64,000 nucleotides of DNA, from the NCBI RefSeq assembly GCF_900110455.1, contig NZ_FOIS01000006.1, forward strand, positions 24,632-88,631, written 5' to 3'. Both the position numbers and the translations under genes were made by a program. This document shows positions 8,238 to 17,392 of the stretch, piece by piece. The notes beneath the pieces are model-generated. The model ran no database searches. It worked only from the letters and a program-made list of their open reading frames with translations, and was not told the DNA's origin. The stretch's first letter is position 1. Every line of letters begins with the position of its first letter. The stretch comes from Natrinema salifodinae. Lineage in GTDB: Archaea; Halobacteriota; Halobacteria; Halobacteriales; Natrialbaceae.

Positions 8238-8329
8238 CGAATCACCCGCCAGATACGCAAGTCGAGTTGGATGAATCTCCAAGTACATCGGTCGGAAGAC
8301 ACATCTTATCGGCCTCCCAACGTCCGTCC

Positions 8330-8818
8330 ATGGACATCGACGACCGCGACGTGCGCCTGCTAAAGGCGATCGCCGAACTCGAGACGGGGAGCCCCGAACG
8401 GCTCCACGACGCGACCGGCATCCCGGTCTCGACGATCCATTACCGGCTCAACAACCTCCGGGAGGAGGGGATCATCGAGAACGACCGCTACGAGATCGAC
8501 CTCGAGGAACTCGGTCTCGGGGTGACCGTCCTGATCCAGGTTCACGCCGACTATCAGGGTTCCTACGAGGAGTTCGCCGATCGTCTCCTGACCGTCGAGG
8601 GCGTCACGAACGTCTACTTCACGATGGGCGAGACCGATTTCATCGTCATCGCGCGGTTGAGCGACAGCGGGATGGTCGAGCGCCTGATCGCCGAGTTCGA
8701 GCAGATCGAGGGCGTCGACCGGACCGACTCGACGTTCGTTATCTCGGCGATCGAGGAACGGGACGCGCTCCAGAGCTACAGCCTCGAGACGCTGTTAGAA
8801 GAGTTGGTCGACGAGTAA
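8330..8818 (+). CDS. Lrp/AsnC-family transcriptional regulator
   Basis: This 162-residue protein has an N-terminal HTH (DIDDRDVRLLKAIAELETG..., recognition helix VSTIHYRLNNLREEG). A C-terminal RAM ligand-binding domain follows (VTVLIQVHADYQGSYEEFADRL, VTNVYFTMGETDFIVIARL). Such proteins sense amino acids and bind promoters as octamers. The start at 8330 is chosen because a CTTATC element lies about 26 bases upstream; the frame is open to 8180, but that stretch is not protein-like. It is divergent from the EamA exporter, suggesting regulation of amino-acid efflux. Confidence 0.9.
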   Translation: MDIDDRDVRLLKAIAELETGSPERLHDATGIPVSTIHYRLNNLREEGIIENDRYEIDLEELGLGVTVLIQVHADYQGSYEEFADRLLTVEGVTNVYFTMGETDFIVIARLSDSGMVERLIAEFEQIEGVDRTDSTFVISAIEERDALQSYSLETLLEELVDE

Positions 8819-8917
8819 AACGGCGGTGATGAGCGGAGAGAAGACGAAAGTCGAAAGAGAATCGAAAAGAGGGATCGATTCCGCCGATCGCGTTTGCTCA
8901 GCCCATCTCGAGCCGGT

Positions 8918-10834
8918 TCAGGCTCGCTTCTGAATCTCTTCGCGAAGCAGTTGGCTCACCAGGTCCCCGTCGGCCTTCCCGCGGAGCGCGCCCATGCACT
9001 CGCCCATGAGACCGGAGAACGCCTGCATGCCCTCGTCTTCGACCTGAGCTTCGTTTCGTTCGACGACCTCGACGACGGCTTCGCGGACTTCTGCCTCGTC
9101 GGCGCCCCCGAGTCCGGCGTCTTCGGCGGCCTCCTCGGCGGTCCGATCCGGATCCTCCGCGAGGGCCGTCAGGAGGTCCGGCACGCCCTCGTTCGGCAGG
9201 TCGCCGTCCTCGACCAGCCGGAGGACGTCCGTCAGATGCCGCTCGGTCAGGTTCTCGACCGCCACGTCGTCACGGCGGAGTTCGGTCAGCGTCGACTCGA
9301 GCGTCGTCGCGGCCAGCGTCGGATCGACGCCGTCAGACGAGTCCGACGAGCCTCCGCTCGCGTCGCTCGCGGAGATACCGTCGGCCACCACGTCCTCGAA
9401 CAGCGGCATGTACTCGCCGTAGGCGACCTGCTCCGCCAGGCCCTCGCCGAGATCGTACTCGGCCTGGTAGCGCTCGACCTTCTCGGTCAGCAGTTCGGGC
9501 TCGGGGACGTCGCTCGGGTCGGGTTCGACCGGCGGCACGTCCGTCTCGGGGTACATCCGCGCCGCCCCGGGCAGGGGCCGCAGGTAGCGGGTCGTGCCGT
9601 CGTCGTTCGCGCCGCGGGTCTCCTCGGGAACGCCCGCCATCGCCGTCTCGGCGCGGGCCGCCACGGCGTCGATCGCAGCCTCGGCGACATCGGTATCGGC
9701 CGCGACGATCGCGACGGCGTCCTCGGGACCGGCGCCGACGGCCTCGCGCAGCGCGTCGACTTCGTCCTCGGTGACGCCGTAGGCCGGCAGTTCGTCGGTG
9801 TGGAAGATGCCGCCCGCACCGTGGCGCTTCGCGTGATCGGAGAATTCGGTCCCCAGGCGGCGGTCGGGCGCGATCTCGCGACCGACCAGGCCATCGAAGC
9901 CGAAGAGGGGCACGGCCGTCACGGCGCCGCCGGAGTTGACGGCCCCGGCGATGACCCCGCTGTCGGTGTCCTCGAAGACCTCGGTTACGTCCTGCACGTC
10001 GCCGACTGACGCCTCGCGCCCGGTCAGTTCGTCGGCGATCTCGACGAGTTCGACCTGGCGGGCAACCTCGTTACGGACGATGTCGTCGATGTCGTCGAGA
10101 CTCTGGACGCCCTTGATCTCGACGCGGGCGCCCTCCTCGATGGAGACGTTGACGTCCTGGCGGATCGTCCCCAGACCGCGCTTGACCTTGCCGGTCGAGC
10201 GCAGCAGCATGCCGATCCGCTCGGCGGCCTCGAGCGCCTGATCGGGCGTGGAGATGTCCGGTCTGGTGCCGATCTCGACCAGCGGAATGCCGAGCCGATC
10301 GAGGCTGTAGCGGACGCCCGCGTCGGTCTCTTCGACGCGCTGGGCGCTTTCCTCCTCGAGCATGAGGTCCTCGATGCCGACCGCGCCCTCGCTGGTCTCG
10401 ATCTCGCCGTCGGTCGCGATCAGCGTCGAGCGCTGGAAGCCGGAGGTGTTCGAGCCGTCGACGACGATCTTGCGCATGACGTGGGCCTGGTCGACGGGGG
10501 ACATGTCCATGAGCTGGGCGATCTCGAGGACCGTCTCGAGTGCCTCCTCGTCCAGTTCGTGGGGCGGCTCGTCGTCCTCCTCGACGAGGCAGGTCGAGTC
10601 GTACGCGAGGTACTCGAACTCGCGTTCGACCTTGCTCTCTTCGAGGGCGGCCTGGTCGAGTTCGCCCAGTTCGCTCCGGGTGGGATGGAGGTAGCGCGTG
10701 AACGATCGCGTCGCCTCCTCGGGGTCGCGGAGCTCGGTCGGACACTGGCAGAACAGCTTCGTCGCCGTGTCGAGTTGCTGGTGGATCTCCAGCCCGGCGA
10801 CGAGTCCGAGGTCCTCGTAGTCGTACTCGGTCAT
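8918..10834 (-). CDS. gatE: Glu-tRNA(Gln) amidotransferase subunit E
   Basis: This 638-residue protein starts MTEYDYEDLGLVAGLEIHQQ, the GatB/GatE signature. GatE with GatD amidates Glu-tRNA(Gln) in archaea. The kinase-like cradle domain comes first, a GAD-type insert lies in the middle (about 260-410), and a YqeY-like tail domain ends the protein (SQLLREEIQKRA). The frame is open further upstream, but the T-tract at about 10857-10867, some 30 bases before 10834, and the family N-terminus fix the start. The GatD partner is not in this window. Confidence 0.95.
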   Translation of the reverse strand: MTEYDYEDLGLVAGLEIHQQLDTATKLFCQCPTELRDPEEATRSFTRYLHPTRSELGELDQAALEESKVEREFEYLAYDSTCLVEEDDEPPHELDEEALETVLEIAQLMDMSPVDQAHVMRKIVVDGSNTSGFQRSTLIATDGEIETSEGAVGIEDLMLEEESAQRVEETDAGVRYSLDRLGIPLVEIGTRPDISTPDQALEAAERIGMLLRSTGKVKRGLGTIRQDVNVSIEEGARVEIKGVQSLDDIDDIVRNEVARQVELVEIADELTGREASVGDVQDVTEVFEDTDSGVIAGAVNSGGAVTAVPLFGFDGLVGREIAPDRRLGTEFSDHAKRHGAGGIFHTDELPAYGVTEDEVDALREAVGAGPEDAVAIVAADTDVAEAAIDAVAARAETAMAGVPEETRGANDDGTTRYLRPLPGAARMYPETDVPPVEPDPSDVPEPELLTEKVERYQAEYDLGEGLAEQVAYGEYMPLFEDVVADGISASDASGGSSDSSDGVDPTLAATTLESTLTELRRDDVAVENLTERHLTDVLRLVEDGDLPNEGVPDLLTALAEDPDRTAEEAAEDAGLGGADEAEVREAVVEVVERNEAQVEDEGMQAFSGLMGECMGALRGKADGDLVSQLLREEIQKRA

Positions 10835-10889
10835 TAGCGGCCACTCTGGGGCGGAAGGGTAAAAAACCGTCCAGTCCGGAGCGCCGGGA

Positions 10890-11465
10890 TCAGTACTCGA
10901 TTTCGGTATCGCTCGATTCGTTATCGGTCTCGTCGTCGGGTTCCATTCCTTCGTGGTGCTCCTCGTGCTCGCTCGCGGAGAGGTCGAACCCGCCGTCGAG
11001 TTCGACGGCACCGCGCATCTCCTCGGGGTGGTATTCGCAGTAGTACTCGGCAGCGTCCTCGTCGGCCTCGATCGTCATCGACACGGCTTCGCCCGCCGTC
11101 TCCGACGAGTCGGACGCCTCGAGTTCCTCCCCTTCTTCGGACTCGACGATCAGTTCGTGTTCCGCGCCGTCGACGTTGATCCAGACGAGGTCGTACTCCC
11201 CGCCCTCCTCGAGGTTCAGATCGGGGTTTTCTTCGCCTTCGATCTCCTCCGGCGCGATGCCGTACCAGTACTCGCTTCGACCGGCAAGGATGATCGGCTG
11301 CTGGTCAGTTTCTTCGTCGTCGTTCACGGCCTCGTCCGTCTCGTCGTCGGTCTCGTTCGTTTCGTCCTCGTCTTGGGCCGCTATCGGTGCCGGCAAGCCG
11401 GCGATCGCGGCCGTCGCCCCGATGAGTTTGAGCGCCGTCCGCCGCGTTCTATCAGAACCTGTCAT
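10890..11465 (-). CDS. Blue copper (cupredoxin) domain protein, Tat-exported
   Basis: This is a 191-residue secreted protein. It has a twin-arginine signal (RTRRTALKLIGATAAIAG), an acidic Asp/Glu/Thr linker, and a plastocyanin-like fold from about residue 70. The copper ligands are visible as His in GAEHEL and Cys, His and Met in YYCEYHPEEM. The tail after the domain is acidic and His-rich. Such halocyanin-like proteins carry electrons at the outer membrane face. The CTTTTT element about 30 bases upstream of the ATG at 11465 supports this start over an ATG 13 codons earlier. There is no lipobox, so anchoring is unclear. Confidence 0.82.
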   Translation of the reverse strand: MTGSDRTRRTALKLIGATAAIAGLPAPIAAQDEDETNETDDETDEAVNDDEETDQQPIILAGRSEYWYGIAPEEIEGEENPDLNLEEGGEYDLVWINVDGAEHELIVESEEGEELEASDSSETAGEAVSMTIEADEDAAEYYCEYHPEEMRGAVELDGGFDLSASEHEEHHEGMEPDDETDNESSDTEIEY

Positions 11466-11701
11466 ACTCGCTGCGAGACGGCTACGGGAGAGAAAAAGCC
11501 GCACTCCCGTTTCCCGGGACAGATCGGCGTTTGCCTCCGGAAACGAACCGCGGGTCGCATCTAGTCGCAGATAGAACGCTCGCCGGATCGACGTAACAGC
11601 GGATTATCGCCCGTCGAAACGACGGAACGGCGTGCGATCGCGCGGCGACGGTCCCGCGCCGCGTTGCCGGCGTTTGGCCGGATCGCTTCGCCCGCAGCCT
11701 C

Positions 11702-13108
11702 TCAGCCGTCGATCGAGTCGGTCGACGCGGACGACTGCGAGCGAGACCGGGATCGATCCGCGGCCGCGTACGCGGCTGCGACCGCTTCGAGGATCTCGGC
11801 GGGCGTCGACTCGATGGCCTGGCCCCGATATTCCTCGTGGCGCGCTCGATCGCCCATCTCCGAGACGGCCGACCCGTCGGGCGACTGCGTCTCGACGACG
11901 ACCAGCGGTTCCGACTCGGCCAGCGCGGCGTGAATCGCGCGCTCGCCGCCGTCGCCACCGGCACCGCCGCCGAGCGGGTGCTCCGCGAGCACCGTCGCGT
12001 CGGCCGCGCGGACCAGGCGCGCGGCCTCGTTCCAAACCGCTGCCGAGAGCGGTTCGAACGGCGCGACCTCGAGCGCGTCGACACCGAGCGAGCGGGCCGT
12101 CTCGGCGGCCGCGTCCCCGCGGGGGACCGGGCCGAGCGTCACCTCGAGTCCGGTGGCCGCGAGTCGGGCGACCGCGCCGGCCGCGGCGGTTCCGAGTCCC
12201 GCGACGTGGACGCGATCCGGCCGGGGGCCGGCTTCGGAATCACCACCGGTGTCCGCCAGCGCGGTCACCGTCTCCGTCCCCGTGATCGGGTTCGGCGTCA
12301 CCACCGCGGTCGCGTCGAACGACTCGGCGAGCGCGTCGCCCGTCAGCACGTCCGACGGCGGCCCGTCCCGTGAGACCGCGCCGTCCGCGAGCAGGACCAG
12401 GCGATCGCAGTACCGCGCCGCGAGGTCGAGGTCGTGGATCGCCGCGATCGCGGTCCGGCCGTCGGCGACCAGGTCACGGACCAGTTCGAGCGTCTCGACC
12501 TGATGGTTGACGTCGAGACTCGCCGTCGGCTCGTCGAGCAGCATGACAGGCGTCGCTTGGGCGATCGCACGCGCCAGCACGACCCGCTGGCGCTGCCCGC
12601 CGCTGACTTCGTCGATCGGTCGGTCCGCCAGGTCGGTCGTTCGGGTTCGATCGAGGGCGCGCTCGACCGCGGCGCGGTCCTCGGGTCCCGGCGAGGAGAA
12701 CCGAGACCGGTGGGGGTGTCGGCCCATCTCGACGACGTCGCGGACGGGAAACGAAAACGAGAGCGACGTGTCTTGGGGAACGACCGCCACGAGCCGGCTC
12801 GATGTTCGCGAGGAGACGCCGTGAATATCGACGCCGTCGACCGTTACCGTCCCGGAATCGGGCGCAAGCGACCCGCTGATCGCGCGCAACAGCGTGGTTT
12901 TGCCGGCCCCGTTCGGCCCGACGAGTCCGACGAACTCGCCTGGTTCGATCGAAAGCGAGACGCGTTCGAGAACGGAAACGTCGCCGAACGACAGCGAGAG
13001 GTCGTCGACGGTGATCGTCGTTGGCTCGAGTTGTGCTCCCATCTCGTCCCGGATTCCATCGGTTCCGGTCTCGGTCTCGGGATCGTCAGGAGCCGTCGAA
13101 TCGATCAC
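11702..13108 (-). CDS. btuD: ABC transporter ATP-binding protein (BtuD type) with C-terminal extension
   Basis: This 468-residue protein has an ABC ATPase domain at about 30-270: Walker A GPNGAGKTT, signature VSGGQRQR, Walker B VMLLDEP and H-loop AIHDLD. About 180 further residues (VHVAGLGTAAAGAVARL onward) form a second domain resembling a Rossmann-like sensor, seen in haloarchaeal BtuD proteins; its role is unknown. The start overlaps the permease stop by four bases (ATGA), so translation is coupled. With BtuC and the divergent binding protein it forms a cobalamin- or iron-chelate-type importer. The substrate is inferred from family only. Confidence 0.85.
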   Translation of the reverse strand: MIDSTAPDDPETETGTDGIRDEMGAQLEPTTITVDDLSLSFGDVSVLERVSLSIEPGEFVGLVGPNGAGKTTLLRAISGSLAPDSGTVTVDGVDIHGVSSRTSSRLVAVVPQDTSLSFSFPVRDVVEMGRHPHRSRFSSPGPEDRAAVERALDRTRTTDLADRPIDEVSGGQRQRVVLARAIAQATPVMLLDEPTASLDVNHQVETLELVRDLVADGRTAIAAIHDLDLAARYCDRLVLLADGAVSRDGPPSDVLTGDALAESFDATAVVTPNPITGTETVTALADTGGDSEAGPRPDRVHVAGLGTAAAGAVARLAATGLEVTLGPVPRGDAAAETARSLGVDALEVAPFEPLSAAVWNEAARLVRAADATVLAEHPLGGGAGGDGGERAIHAALAESEPLVVVETQSPDGSAVSEMGDRARHEEYRGQAIESTPAEILEAVAAAYAAADRSRSRSQSSASTDSIDG

Positions 13109-14202
13109 AGCGAATGCACCTCCCGGCGGACGAGCAGGAACAAGAAGAAGGGGACTCCGACGAACGCGGTGATGATGCCGACGGGAACTTCGGCCGGCCC
13201 GGCGCGAGCGATCGTGTCCGTTACGACGAGAAACGACGCGCCGGCGAGTGCGCTCGTCGGTAGCAGGATGCGGTGGTCCGGTCCGACGATCAGCCGCATG
13301 ACGTGGGGGACGACGAGGCCGACGAAGCCGATAACGCCGGCGACCGCGACGCCCGCCGCGGTGACGATGCTTGCGAGGGCGAGCAGGTAGATCTTGGTCC
13401 GTTCGACGTCGACGCCGAGATGGTGGGCGTCCTCCTCACCGAGCAGGAGGACGTTCAAATCGCGGGCGTAGGCGCCGAGGACAAGCACCCCGAGCAGCGC
13501 TACCGGGAGGGCGAAGCGGACGTCCTCCCAGGTGGTGTTGTTCAAGTGGCCCATCATCCAGACGACGGCCTGGCGGAGGTCGTCGCCGCTGTGGACCAGC
13601 ATGTACGAGATCAGCGCGCCCAGGAAGGCCTGGATCGCGACGCCGGCGAGGAGCAGGGTCGCGACCGGCGTCCGTCCACCGTCGGTCGCGATGGCGTAGA
13701 CGAGAAACGCGGTGACGAGCGCGCCGATGAACGCCGAGAGATGGACGCTCGACAGCGGCACGAGCGCTGGAAACGCGATGGCGGCGACGGCGCCCGCCGC
13801 GGCGCCGGAGGAGACGCCGATGATCGACGGATCGGCGAGCGGGTTCCGGAAGAAACCCTGCATGACCGTCCCCGCGGCTGCGAGGCCGAACCCGACCGTG
13901 GCCGCGAGCGCGATGCGCGGCAGTCTGATGTCCGCGACGATCGTCTGGTGGGGTCCGTGCGTCTCGAACGCGAATACCTCGGTGTACTCGAGCCCCGGCA
14001 CGGGAACGGGCCAGCCGATCACGGGGATCGTCCACGAGCCGAACGCGACTCCGGACGGGACGACGAGGGCGTTCAGGGTCGCCAGCGCAACCGTGATCGA
14101 ATCGATCCTAACTGGACCGAGCCCGGCGCTGACGATGACGACCCCAATGAGGAGCACCGTCAGTCCGATCGACCACGAGAGAACCCGACCCCTGAGTGTC
14201 AC
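13105..14202 (-). CDS. btuC: FecCD-family ABC permease (BtuC type)
   Basis: This is a polytopic permease of the FecCD/BtuC family, with about ten helices. Family motifs include FFRNPLADPSIIGVSSGAA near residue 110 and GVIGFVGLVVPHVMRL near 290. It forms the membrane channel for cobalamin or Fe-siderophore uptake. I chose the GTG at 14202: the palindromic TATA at 14228-14237 then lies about 30 bases upstream. The ATG at 14253 would overlap that promoter and reach within 11 bases of the divergent gene. The stop overlaps the ATPase start. Confidence 0.85.
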   Translation of the reverse strand: MTLRGRVLSWSIGLTVLLIGVVIVSAGLGPVRIDSITVALATLNALVVPSGVAFGSWTIPVIGWPVPVPGLEYTEVFAFETHGPHQTIVADIRLPRIALAATVGFGLAAAGTVMQGFFRNPLADPSIIGVSSGAAAGAVAAIAFPALVPLSSVHLSAFIGALVTAFLVYAIATDGGRTPVATLLLAGVAIQAFLGALISYMLVHSGDDLRQAVVWMMGHLNNTTWEDVRFALPVALLGVLVLGAYARDLNVLLLGEEDAHHLGVDVERTKIYLLALASIVTAAGVAVAGVIGFVGLVVPHVMRLIVGPDHRILLPTSALAGASFLVVTDTIARAGPAEVPVGIITAFVGVPFFLFLLVRREVHSL

Positions 14203-14227
14203 AGTGATCAATCTCGCTTGCTTTAGG

Positions 14228-14237
14228 CAAATATTTG
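14228..14237. promoter_or_regulatory. Shared palindromic TATA box for divergent btuCD and btuF
   Basis: CAAATATTTG is a perfect palindrome centred 30 bases from the GTG at 14202 and about 31 bases from the ATG at 14264, so one element can serve both directions. The adjacent TTTAGG at 14222-14227 resembles the half-site of haloarchaeal metal-dependent repressors; this is a suggestion only. Confidence 0.6.
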
Positions 14238-14263
14238 TTGGAGTGGCCCGCATGATCGGGCCA

Positions 14264-15349
14264 ATGCGAACAGCAACGATCGTACTGATGACGACGGTTC
14301 TCGTCGTCGCCGGCTTCGCACCCGCGACGGTCGCCGGCGGCGCCGCAACCGATGCGACACAGCAAGACGCCGATTGCGACTATCCGCTGACGCTCACGGA
14401 CACGACCGGCGAGGAGGTAACGCTCGACGAACCGCCGGAACGAGTCGTCGCGCTGCAGCCGAGTGACACGCAGACCGTCTTCGAGATCGGCGCCGAGGAC
14501 CGCCTCGTCGGAATGCCGATCAACCAGTACACCGACAGTCACGATCCCGGTGATCGGACCGATATCGACATCTCCGGCGACACGCACGTGGACGTCGAGA
14601 CGGTGATCGCCCTCGAACCTGATATCGTTCTCGCCGACAATGTAACGGAAGACGGCGACGTCGAACAGCTTCGGGACGCCGGCCTGACGGTCTATCACTT
14701 CGATACCGCGACGTCGATCGACGACATCCGCGAAAACGTTCGGCTAACCGGGCAGCTCACCGGCGAGTGCGCCGGTGCAGAAGAGCGAATCGACTGGATG
14801 GACGACCGTCTCGAGATAATCGAATCGGCTCTCGAGGACGAAGAACGGCCGCTTGCGTACTGGTCGCTCGGATTCGGCTATACGGCCGGTGCCGAGACGT
14901 TCCAGAACGAGGTGTTGACTACCGCCGGCGTCCAGAATCTCGCCGCCGAGGCGGGACTCGAGGGATGGCCCGACATCAGCGACGAAGTGATCGTCGAGCA
15001 AGACCCCGAGTGGATCATCTACGGCGTCGACGACGAGGGCGACGACCCCGGCCTCTCGGAGGGCGCGATGGCGACGACCGCCTACGAAAACGACCAACTG
15101 GTTGCAGTAGACGCGAACCAGATCAATCAGCCGGCGCCGCACGTCGTCTACGCGATCGAAACCATCGTCGAGGAAGTTCATCCCGAAGCCTACGCGGAAA
15201 TCGAGGCGGAACTCGAGGACGATGCTGATACCGATGGGGCCGACGACGACCAATCCGATGCGAGCGACGAGGCGATCCCCGGCTTCGGCGTTCCCGTCGC
15301 GGTCGCAGCGCTGCTCGCGACGCTCGGCGCGTTGACCCGGCGGCAGTAA
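14264..15349 (+). CDS. btuF: ABC transporter substrate-binding protein, PGF-CTERM anchored (BtuF type)
   Basis: This 361-residue protein has a Sec signal peptide (about 1-25). A class III binding-protein fold follows (RVVALQPSDTQTVFEIGAED, LEPDIVLADNV, YWSLGFGYTAGAETF), then an acidic linker, and a C-terminal PGFGVPVAVAALLATLGAL segment ending in Arg-Arg-Gln. That tail is a PGF-CTERM signal, processed by archaeosortase A for lipid anchoring. The protein captures cobalamin-like or iron-chelate ligands for the divergent permease/ATPase. An ATG at 14252 is an alternative start, but the TATA spacing favours 14264. Confidence 0.87.
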   Translation: MRTATIVLMTTVLVVAGFAPATVAGGAATDATQQDADCDYPLTLTDTTGEEVTLDEPPERVVALQPSDTQTVFEIGAEDRLVGMPINQYTDSHDPGDRTDIDISGDTHVDVETVIALEPDIVLADNVTEDGDVEQLRDAGLTVYHFDTATSIDDIRENVRLTGQLTGECAGAEERIDWMDDRLEIIESALEDEERPLAYWSLGFGYTAGAETFQNEVLTTAGVQNLAAEAGLEGWPDISDEVIVEQDPEWIIYGVDDEGDDPGLSEGAMATTAYENDQLVAVDANQINQPAPHVVYAIETIVEEVHPEAYAEIEAELEDDADTDGADDDQSDASDEAIPGFGVPVAVAALLATLGALTRRQ

Positions 15350-15623
15350 GGGGAGCGGGAGCGCAGGATCGTTTCGAAGTCGTTTCTCCGTTTCTTCACC
15401 GGTGAATCGGCGCTACGTCAGCGAAACTGCACGCGTCGGCGTCCAGCAATACCGTGTATCCGAACACAGGGTCGTATCACGGGAGGAGGGTCGGTAGTCA
15501 GTGGTCTCCCTCGCCGTTCGACGCTCCTCGCCGGAACGATCTCCGTTGCTCTCCCGTTCGAAGGCCACGCCCGACGAACCGGTGAACGACCGATTTTTAT
15601 CCCGCCTCCACAGACGACCCGAT

Positions 15624-15905
15624 ATGGTCGAGAACGTCATCTGGCCCGCCTATCTCGATGCGTCCCTCTCGCGGGCCGAGGGACGGCGCGTGTCGGAGGA
15701 TCTGGCAGTCGAGGAACCGACGGTCGACGAGATCGCGAAAGCCGTCCAGCAGATCGGCTACGACGCCACGATCGAGCGGGACAAGGCCTACTCCCGGGAG
15801 CACTGGGCCGATCGGGGCCGGGTCGTCGTCCGCGGGGCCGACGACTCCGCAAAGAACGACCTCGTCCAAGCCGTCGCGGCGTACGTCGTCGCGATGCGCG
15901 AGTGA
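15624..15905 (+). CDS. srp19: Signal recognition particle 19 kDa protein
   Basis: This 93-residue protein matches archaeal SRP19: [20 protein letters not shown], then [19 protein letters not shown] and a basic-acidic C-terminal half. SRP19 binds helices 6 and 8 of 7S RNA and prepares the particle for SRP54. The frame is open upstream to 15501, but TTTTTATC about 30 bases before 15624 marks the promoter. The Gar1-like gene starts two bases after its stop, so the two form an operon. Confidence 0.93.
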   Translation: MVENVIWPAYLDASLSRAEGRRVSEDLAVEEPTVDEIAKAVQQIGYDATIERDKAYSREHWADRGRVVVRGADDSAKNDLVQAVAAYVVAMRE

Positions 15906-15906
15906 A

Positions 15907-16167
15907 ATGCGCCGGGTTGGATCGGTCATCCGCACCGCACAGGGCCTGGCCGTCCTGCGGGCGGACCAGGCCGACGCCGACGGCGGGAGCAACGGGACCG
16001 AGAAACACCGCGACGAGATCGGGACTGTCGTGCTCGACGACTCCCTCGACGAGGTCGGCCGCGTCGTCGACGTTTTCGGGCCGGTCGCCGAACCCTACGT
16101 AGCGGTGACGCCGGACGACGACGTCCACCTGCCGTCGCTGGTAGGATCGACGCTGTACGCACGGTAG
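15907..16167 (+). CDS. gar1: H/ACA RNP protein Gar1
   Basis: This 86-residue protein has the Gar1 core DEVGRVVDVFGPVAEPYVAV, a small beta-barrel that binds Cbf5 and promotes guide-RNA-directed pseudouridylation. It starts directly after the srp19 stop, an arrangement common in haloarchaea. It lacks the Gly/Arg-rich tails of eukaryotic Gar1, as usual in archaea. Confidence 0.92.
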   Translation: MRRVGSVIRTAQGLAVLRADQADADGGSNGTEKHRDEIGTVVLDDSLDEVGRVVDVFGPVAEPYVAVTPDDDVHLPSLVGSTLYAR

Positions 16168-16270
16168 CGCGTTTTCCGACGTCTCCGCCACCGCGTTTCG
16201 GCTCGCTGCGCTCGACTCGTCGGACCGCCGAGTGGAAAAGGCAATAGGAGCGGGGTCCTAACGCCGCGCC

Positions 16271-17341
16271 ATGAACGACCGGACGCGGGTCCTCGCCGCC
16301 GTCGGCGTGACGGTACTGCTGTTTCTCGGCGTCCAGCTCGGAGCGCTGGCGCTGATCGAGCCCTTCCACCAATCGGAACGCCAGGCGGTCGAGAACCCCC
16401 AGGATCCGACCAACAGCGTCCTCTACTTCGGCGTCATGCTCGCCGCGACCGGGCTGATGCTCGCGGCCTTCAAGTTCGACCTCGACTGGCTGATCCGGCT
16501 CCTGATCGTCGGCGTCAGCGTGATGATCGCCCGGTACGTCTTCGCGGAACTCGTGCCGCCGGTGCTCGGCCCGATCGCGTCCGCCGGCGCGGTCGACGCG
16601 GTCGTCCTCCTCGCTGCGCTCGGCGTCGGGGCAGCCCTCCTGTGGCACCCAGAGTGGTACGTCATCGACGGCGTCGGGGTGTTGATGGGGGCCGGCGCCG
16701 CCGCCCTGTTCGGGATCAGTTTCGGCCTCCTGCCGGCGCTACTGTTGCTCGCGGTGCTCGCCGTCTACGACGCGATCAGCGTCTACGGCACCGAACACAT
16801 GCTCGATCTGGCCGAGGGCGTGATGGACCTCAAGATCCCTGTCGTGCTCGTCGTGCCGACGACGCTCTCGTACTCCTACCGCGCGGCCGGCAGCACCGAC
16901 GACGTGATCGAAGACGATCGCCAGGCGAAGTCCCGAGCCGACGTCGACGCCCCGGCAGCCGACGGTGAGAGCGAGACCGTCGATGATGGGGACGCTGACC
17001 CGGGCGCCACGGAGACGGACGTCGATGATGCCGGCGAGGACGCCCTCGAACGCGACGCGCTGTTCATCGGGCTCGGCGACGCCGTCATTCCGACGGTGCT
17101 CGTCGCCAGCGCGGCCTCCTTCCTCGAGGTCGGCACCATCGCGGTCCCCGGAATCGCGCTGAACGTGCCGGCCCTCGGGGCCATCGTCGGCACGCTCGCC
17201 GGGCTGCTCGTGCTCATGTACATGGTCCTCAAAGGACGGCCCCACGCCGGCCTGCCGCTGCTCAACGGCGGCGCGATCGGCGGCTACCTGATCGGCGCGA
17301 TCGCGAGCGGACTCTCGATCGTCACCGCGCTGGGACTCTGA
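16271..17341 (+). CDS. Presenilin-like A22-family membrane protease
   Basis: This 356-residue protein has about nine membrane segments. The intramembrane aspartyl protease motifs are present: YD in VYDAISVYGTEHM near 167, GLGD near 269, and a PAL-like GLPLLN near 330. Members of family A22 (presenilin/signal peptide peptidase) cleave within the membrane. An acidic loop of about 60 residues rich in Asp/Glu lies between the two catalytic helices and faces one side of the membrane. It follows srp19-gar1 on the same strand with a 100-base gap, so it may be separately transcribed. Confidence 0.88.
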   Translation: MNDRTRVLAAVGVTVLLFLGVQLGALALIEPFHQSERQAVENPQDPTNSVLYFGVMLAATGLMLAAFKFDLDWLIRLLIVGVSVMIARYVFAELVPPVLGPIASAGAVDAVVLLAALGVGAALLWHPEWYVIDGVGVLMGAGAAALFGISFGLLPALLLLAVLAVYDAISVYGTEHMLDLAEGVMDLKIPVVLVVPTTLSYSYRAAGSTDDVIEDDRQAKSRADVDAPAADGESETVDDGDADPGATETDVDDAGEDALERDALFIGLGDAVIPTVLVASAASFLEVGTIAVPGIALNVPALGAIVGTLAGLLVLMYMVLKGRPHAGLPLLNGGAIGGYLIGAIASGLSIVTALGL

Positions 17342-17392
17342 GCGCAGGACGAACTCGAACGCTCGATCACGATTCCGTTCTCTCGCGGTCTC

